Positions 6,228 to 9,325 of a stretch of 9,325 nucleotides of DNA are shown here, piece by piece. Made by a program: the position numbers and the translations under genes. Under the pieces are notes generated by a model. It did not search any database, was not told where the DNA came from, and saw only the letters and a list, made by a program, of their open reading frames with translations. The stretch is from NCBI GenBank assembly GCA_004555335.1, contig SFII01000055.1, positions 1 through 9,325 on the forward strand, read 5' to 3'. Position 1 is the first letter of the stretch. The number at the start of each line of letters is the position of its first letter. The DNA is from Coriobacteriaceae bacterium (lineage in GTDB: Bacteria; Actinomycetota; Coriobacteriia; Coriobacteriales; Eggerthellaceae).

Positions 6228-6764
6228 CTATCTACCCGTGCTGTCAGGAGAACGCGGGACGAGCATCCCCGCTTCCCGCAGCCGCTCTTCTATAAGATCC
6301 AAGCGCTGCTCGCTTGGAGCCTCTACCAGATGGTAGTGATATCCGGAAGTAACCCCGCTCAACAGGCTCGAACTGCTCCCTTTGAGGGTTTCGCAGAATT
6401 CCTGCACGTCTAAACGGGAAGAAATGTCCATATCCGCTGTGATCCTGCCATACACGCGATGGCTCACGCTCACGTTCAGGACCTTGCCCCCGCAATCGAC
6501 GATGGCATTCAACTCGTCCTGCACCTGTTCGGGAGTGTGGCGCACCTTGAACTCGCGCACGATGGCAGGCTCCGCCTCCATCACATACCCCCGATGGGTA
6601 GAGATGATATTCGCATTCGAAGCGCGCAGCACCGCGATATCCTGCACGATGACCTGACGGCTTACCCCGAACTTGGATGCCAGATCCTTGGCCATCACGG
6701 GACCTTCCGCCCGGCAAAGCTCCTGATAGATTCCGCGTCTTCTGCGGTCGCCCTTCGTCGGCAT
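6228..6764 (-). CDS. niaR: Niacin-responsive repressor NiaR (YrxA family)
   Basis: A 178-residue transcriptional repressor of NAD synthesis that responds to nicotinic acid. Residues 8-60 form an HTH_11-type winged helix (GPVMAKDLASKFGVSRQVIV then QDIAVLRASN). Residues about 70-165 form the 3H domain, named for its conserved histidines: H76 (VRHTPEQ), H102 (VSHRVYG), and H143 with H145 (GYHYHLVEAP). H76, E84, H143 and H145 reproduce the spacing of the metal ligands that I recall for the Thermotoga homologue (His79, Glu87, His146, His148), so metal binding appears intact. The ATG lies two bases after the nadC stop, so it is translated with nadC. Being encoded inside the operon it probably represses gives a simple feedback circuit; a candidate site lies at the nadB promoter. 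Confidence 0.94.
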   Translation of the reverse strand: MPTKGDRRRRGIYQELCRAEGPVMAKDLASKFGVSRQVIVQDIAVLRASNANIISTHRGYVMEAEPAIVREFKVRHTPEQVQDELNAIVDCGGKVLNVSVSHRVYGRITADMDISSRLDVQEFCETLKGSSSSLLSGVTSGYHYHLVEAPSEQRLDLIEERLREAGMLVPRSPDSTGR

Positions 6765-6766
6765 GG

Positions 6767-7618
6767 CTACTCGCTTTCCTCGGTAACGGGATGAAGGTTC
6801 TTCATGGAAAGATCCAGGATAGGCGCCGAATGCGTGAGCGCCCCGCTCGAAACGAAGTCCACCCCGATTCCCGCAATCGATTCGATGTTTTCGGCGGACA
6901 CATTACCCGAGCACTCGGTCTGCGCGCGCCCATCGATCAGCCGCACCGCCTCGCGCATCTGGTCGGGGGACATGTTGTCCAGCATGATGATGTCCGCACC
7001 GGCATCAATGGCCTCCTGCACCTGGGCAAGGCTTTCCACCTCGACTTCAATCTTGCGGACGAAGGGGGCGTACGCGCGCGCCGCCTGCACCGCCTGGGCG
7101 ATACCGCCCGCAGCCCCGATATGGTTGTCCTTCAGCATCACGCCGTCGGACAGGTTGTAGCGATGGTTGCGCCCACCTCCCACGCGGACGGCGTACTTTT
7201 CGAAGATGCGGCAATTGGGCGTAGTCTTGCGCGTATCCAGCAGCACGGTTCCCGTGCCTTCCAGAAGGTCCGCGATCTTGCGGGTGTAACTCGCAATGCC
7301 ACTCATACGCTGCAGGTAGTTAAGCGCCACACGCTCTCCGGAAAGCAGCACGCGGATGTCGCCCCGCAACACTGCGAGCTTCTGACCTGCACAAACACGG
7401 TCGCCATCGGCGCATAGGGCACGTACCTCGCACGAGGGGTCGAGCAAGGTGAAGGTGCGTGCGAATACCCCCATGCCGGCGATGACGCCGTCCTGCTTGC
7501 AGATAAGCTCGACTTCACCCAATTGCGCGTGGGGCATCACGGCATTGGTCGAAACATCCTCGCTCGAGATATCCTCACGCAAAGCCTGCAAGATCAACTG
7601 ATCCGCATTGAGCGTCAT
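6767..7618 (-). CDS. nadC: Nicotinate-nucleotide pyrophosphorylase (carboxylating) NadC
   Basis: A 283-residue quinolinate phosphoribosyltransferase that converts quinolinate and PRPP to nicotinate mononucleotide, CO2 and pyrophosphate. Family blocks are complete and in order: GERVALNYLQRMSGIA (94-109), DTRKTTP (128-134), KYAVRVGGGRNHRYNLSDGV (141-160), KDNH (163-166), VEVE (192-195), MLDNM (212-216), SGNVS (237-241) and SSGALTHSAPILDLS (257-271). I chose the ATG at 7618, which puts the usual short N-terminus before the first helix (DQLILQALREDIS). An ATG at 7645 would add nine residues and overlap nadB. Neither start has a strong ribosome site, which suggests coupling to nadB; the gap after the nadB stop is seven bases. 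It lies in the operon nadB-nadC-niaR-nadA. Confidence 0.97.
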   Translation of the reverse strand: MTLNADQLILQALREDISSEDVSTNAVMPHAQLGEVELICKQDGVIAGMGVFARTFTLLDPSCEVRALCADGDRVCAGQKLAVLRGDIRVLLSGERVALNYLQRMSGIASYTRKIADLLEGTGTVLLDTRKTTPNCRIFEKYAVRVGGGRNHRYNLSDGVMLKDNHIGAAGGIAQAVQAARAYAPFVRKIEVEVESLAQVQEAIDAGADIIMLDNMSPDQMREAVRLIDGRAQTECSGNVSAENIESIAGIGVDFVSSGALTHSAPILDLSMKNLHPVTEESE

Positions 7619-7625
7619 GGTGATG

Positions 7626-8942
7626 CTATCCACGCACCTCACCATCCCTTTCGATCAATTCTTTCGCAATCCTGGCATATTCGGCGAGCAAGCCCTGCAC
7701 ATCCGAGTACTTGCCCAAGTCGGTTTCGGGGAAATCGCCGCACGGGAAATCCCCTTCCGCGACGCCATCCAGCGAAGCGGCGATATCATGCGCCGCCCTT
7801 TTGGAGAACACGAGCGATTCCAGAAGCGAGTTACTGGCCAAGCGGTTCTTCCCATGCACGCCATTGCAGCTCGCTTCCCCACAGGCATACAAGCCGGGCA
7901 TCGAGGTGCGGCTGAAAAGGTCGACCTTGATACCGCCCATGAAATAATGCTGGGCAGGGGTGACGGGGATGGGTTCGCGTAGCACGTCATAACCTTCTTC
8001 CAGGCAGCGGCTGCGGATATTCGGGAAGTGCTCCAGAATCACCTGCTCGCCAATGGGCCGCAGGTCTTCCCATACGAAATCCCGCCTATCGGCTTCCATC
8101 TGCCGCGTGATCGCCTGGCTCACCACATCACGTGGAAGCAGCTCGTCGACGAACCTGCGCCCATCCTTCCCCAAAAGCACGGCGCCTTCGCCGCGCACCG
8201 ATTCGGAGATCAGGAAGCTGCGCCCCTGTCTTGGCGAATACAGCGCAGTCGGATGGATCTGCACGTAGGAAAGGTTCTGAAGGGCAACCCCGTGCCCGTG
8301 GGCAATGGCCAACGCCTCGCCCGTGATGTGGGGAAAGTTCGTGCTCGCATGGTATAAGCCGCCTACGCCTCCGGTGGCAAGCACCGCCGCACGGGAGCGG
8401 ACGGTAAAGGCCTCGCCATACCTGTCGCACGCCACGATTCCGCAGCATCCGCCTTCCCCTTCCACAAGGTCCAGCATGGTCGTATTCTCCATAATGCGCA
8501 CGTTGGGCAACGCACGAACCGCTTCCAGCAGCGCAGAAGAAACCTCGCGGCCGGTGATGTCCTTATGGAATAGGATACGAGGCCGTGAATGCGCCCCCTC
8601 GCGTGTATAGTCCAGCCCGCCATCGGGTCGCCTGTCGAAACGGACACCGCAGGCGATCAGATCGCCGATCACCTCGCGCGATTCGGCGATCATAGTGCGA
8701 ACCGCCTGCGGGTCGTTCTCGCCGTGCCCGGCATTCATGGTGTCTTGGAAGAAGCTTTCGAAATCATCATCGTCATGCAGGACGCAGACGCCCCCTTGGG
8801 CCAGGAAGGAATCGGATTCCTCGCAGGTTCGCTTGGTCACGACCAGGATATCGAGGTCCCGGGGAAGGTTCAGGGCGCAGAACAAGCCGGCAACACCGGT
8901 TCCAACGATGACAACATCGCAGGTCATGCTCATCTTCGGCAA
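7626..8942 (-). CDS. nadB: L-aspartate oxidase NadB
   Basis: A 438-residue flavoenzyme that oxidises L-aspartate to iminoaspartate, the first step of NAD synthesis; in anaerobes fumarate can replace oxygen as acceptor. The FAD-binding GTGVAG motif is at 14-19. Other family blocks are FLAQGGV (46-52), ATGGVGGLY (189-197), YVQIHPTAL (226-234), SVRGEGA (248-254), LPRDVV (269-274), AQHYFMGGIKVD (330-341) and GKNRLASNSLLE (364-375). R271, H332 and R367 match the spacing of E. coli R290, H351 and R386, so the active site is complete. It is about 100 residues shorter than E. coli NadB because most of the C-terminal helical domain is missing, a form I believe occurs in other Gram-positive anaerobes. 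The start is uncertain: TTG at 8942 has GAGG five bases upstream, whereas ATG at 8933 and ATG at 8927 have no well-placed site. First gene of the operon. Confidence 0.96.
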   Translation of the reverse strand: MPKMSMTCDVVIVGTGVAGLFCALNLPRDLDILVVTKRTCEESDSFLAQGGVCVLHDDDDFESFFQDTMNAGHGENDPQAVRTMIAESREVIGDLIACGVRFDRRPDGGLDYTREGAHSRPRILFHKDITGREVSSALLEAVRALPNVRIMENTTMLDLVEGEGGCCGIVACDRYGEAFTVRSRAAVLATGGVGGLYHASTNFPHITGEALAIAHGHGVALQNLSYVQIHPTALYSPRQGRSFLISESVRGEGAVLLGKDGRRFVDELLPRDVVSQAITRQMEADRRDFVWEDLRPIGEQVILEHFPNIRSRCLEEGYDVLREPIPVTPAQHYFMGGIKVDLFSRTSMPGLYACGEASCNGVHGKNRLASNSLLESLVFSKRAAHDIAASLDGVAEGDFPCGDFPETDLGKYSDVQGLLAEYARIAKELIERDGEVRG

Positions 8943-8979
8943 CCACCCCTCTATCAGCGCTGCTTTTTCGATGGCTACC

Positions 8980-9008
8980 AGTACACGTCAAGCTATCTGT
9001 CAAGTCAA
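8980..9008 (-). promoter_or_regulatory. Promoter of the NAD operon
   Basis: On the minus strand TTGACT (plus-strand AGTCAA, 9003-9008) and TGTACT (8980-8985) are separated by 17 bases. They match the consensus boxes at five and four positions. A second TTGACA overlaps at 8998-9003 but has no good -10 partner. Transcription would start near 8973, about 30 bases before the nadB start. Confidence 0.5.
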
Positions 9009-9014
9009 GTGTAA
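8995..9014. promoter_or_regulatory. Candidate NiaR operator
   Basis: On the minus strand ACACTTGACTTGACA (plus-strand 8998-9012) contains a near-palindromic TGACTTGACA core. My recollection of the NiaR motif in Gram-positive bacteria is a palindrome built around TGTC-TT-GACA, which differs here at one position. The site covers the -35 box, a place fit for repression. GTCAAG also recurs at 8987-8992, 8999-9004 and 9004-9009. This is motif memory, not a matrix search. Confidence 0.4.
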
Positions 9015-9296
9015 AGTTATGAATTGTCATTTCTAACACAAACGGGCTTTCGGCTAGAAAAGACCTGTGGTCGTCCGGGGCGGACGCGAGGCCCGAGCAG
9101 GCATGCCTGCGGCAGGAGTTGGAGGCAGGAGAGCTTACTGCCGATATTGTGCGGACGCGGCATCCGGACAAACGCGCCTCGAACAAGACGCGCCCGGAGG
9201 CAAAACCCAGCGCCAAGCCCTCCAGCATCCAACAGCAAACCCGGCGCAGCCGACGTGGGGGGGCATCCGGCCTACGAGAATCGCCCCCATACGAAA
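9015..9296. other. Intergenic region with palindromes and short repeats
   Basis: No recognisable gene lies in these 282 bases; short open frames exist on the minus strand (for example 9017-9238) but resemble nothing I know. Seen directly: a hairpin CGTCCG-GGG-CGGACG (9072-9086), a perfect 14-bp palindrome GCAGGCATGCCTGC (9097-9110), GGCAGGAG twice (9111-9118, 9124-9131), CGGACGCG twice (9081-9088, 9152-9159), ACGCGCC twice (9172-9178, 9188-9194), GGCATCCGG twice (9159-9167, 9262-9270), and GGGGGC/GCCCCC arms (9259-9264, 9283-9288). It lies upstream of the NAD promoter, so it is not the nadB leader. It could be a structured RNA or the remains of a gene. Confidence 0.4.
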
Positions 9297-9325
9297 AACG
9301 GGTGCGGCAAGACGCCGCACCCGTT
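9297..9325 (-). terminator. Strong intrinsic terminator at the right edge
   Basis: A perfect 12-bp stem, AACGGGTGCGGC (9297-9308) paired with GCCGCACCCGTT (9314-9325), has the five-base loop AAGAC. On the minus strand it is followed by a T-run (GTTTTTCG), so it probably ends a minus-strand gene lying just beyond the window and insulates the NAD operon. It may also work on the plus strand if more T follows outside. Confidence 0.8.

Noticed and set aside
6677..7417. A 246-residue plus-strand open frame opposite nadC
   Set aside because: Antisense shadow with no recognisable motif.
8773..9228. A 151-residue minus-strand frame covering the nadB promoter and start
   Set aside because: It overlaps the nadB 5' end in another frame and runs through the promoter, and its sequence resembles no family.
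9297..9325. Terminal inverted repeat of a mobile element at the window edge
   Set aside because: The 12-bp arms are separated by only five bases and followed by a T-run, which is a terminator hairpin. No matching repeat occurs elsewhere in the window and no transposase is present.

Overview
This is a GC-rich bacterial chromosome segment with strong Shine-Dalgarno sites, frequent GTG/TTG starts and compact operons. The de novo NAD operon that includes the nicotinate-responsive repressor NiaR, a YtrA-type GntR/ABC unit and the zinc-ribbon membrane protein together suggest a Gram-positive anaerobe. My best guess is the Coriobacteriia/Eggerthellaceae; this is an inference from gene style, not a measured placement. 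No mobile element, CRISPR array, tRNA or rRNA was seen.

Layout, left to right. (1) 1-663: a plus-strand promoter, one small zinc-ribbon protein with a C-terminal membrane anchor, and a strong hairpin terminator. (2) 701-2768, minus strand: a three-gene unit made of a YtrA-type GntR regulator, an ABC ATPase and an ABC-2 permease, with overlapping or nearly touching ends. It has its own promoter with palindromic operator-like sequences. The permease seems to have lost its last membrane segment to a frameshift near position 780. (3) 2788-4970, minus strand: an OmpR/PhoB-type response regulator and its sensor histidine kinase, overlapping by one base. They are preceded by 11-bp-spaced direct repeats, and the promoter position implies a leaderless mRNA. 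(4) 5008-9010, minus strand: nadB-nadC-niaR-nadA, the complete aspartate-to-nicotinate-mononucleotide branch of NAD synthesis plus its repressor. It starts from a promoter at about 8980-9008 and probably ends at a GC-rich hairpin at 5008-5033. (5) 9015-9325: an intergenic stretch rich in short palindromes and repeats, closed by a perfect 12-bp-stem terminator.

The genes form three logical units. NadB makes iminoaspartate, NadA condenses it with dihydroxyacetone phosphate to quinolinate, and NadC converts that to nicotinate mononucleotide. NiaR, encoded between nadC and nadA, probably shuts the operon off when niacin is available. The two-component pair and the GntR/ABC unit are both envelope- or stress-type sensing systems; no terminator separates them, so read-through is possible. 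All recognised genes belong to known families. I found no convincing undescribed system. The most useful leads are the permease frameshift, the three operator-like promoter regions and the unexplained repeat-rich gap at the right end.
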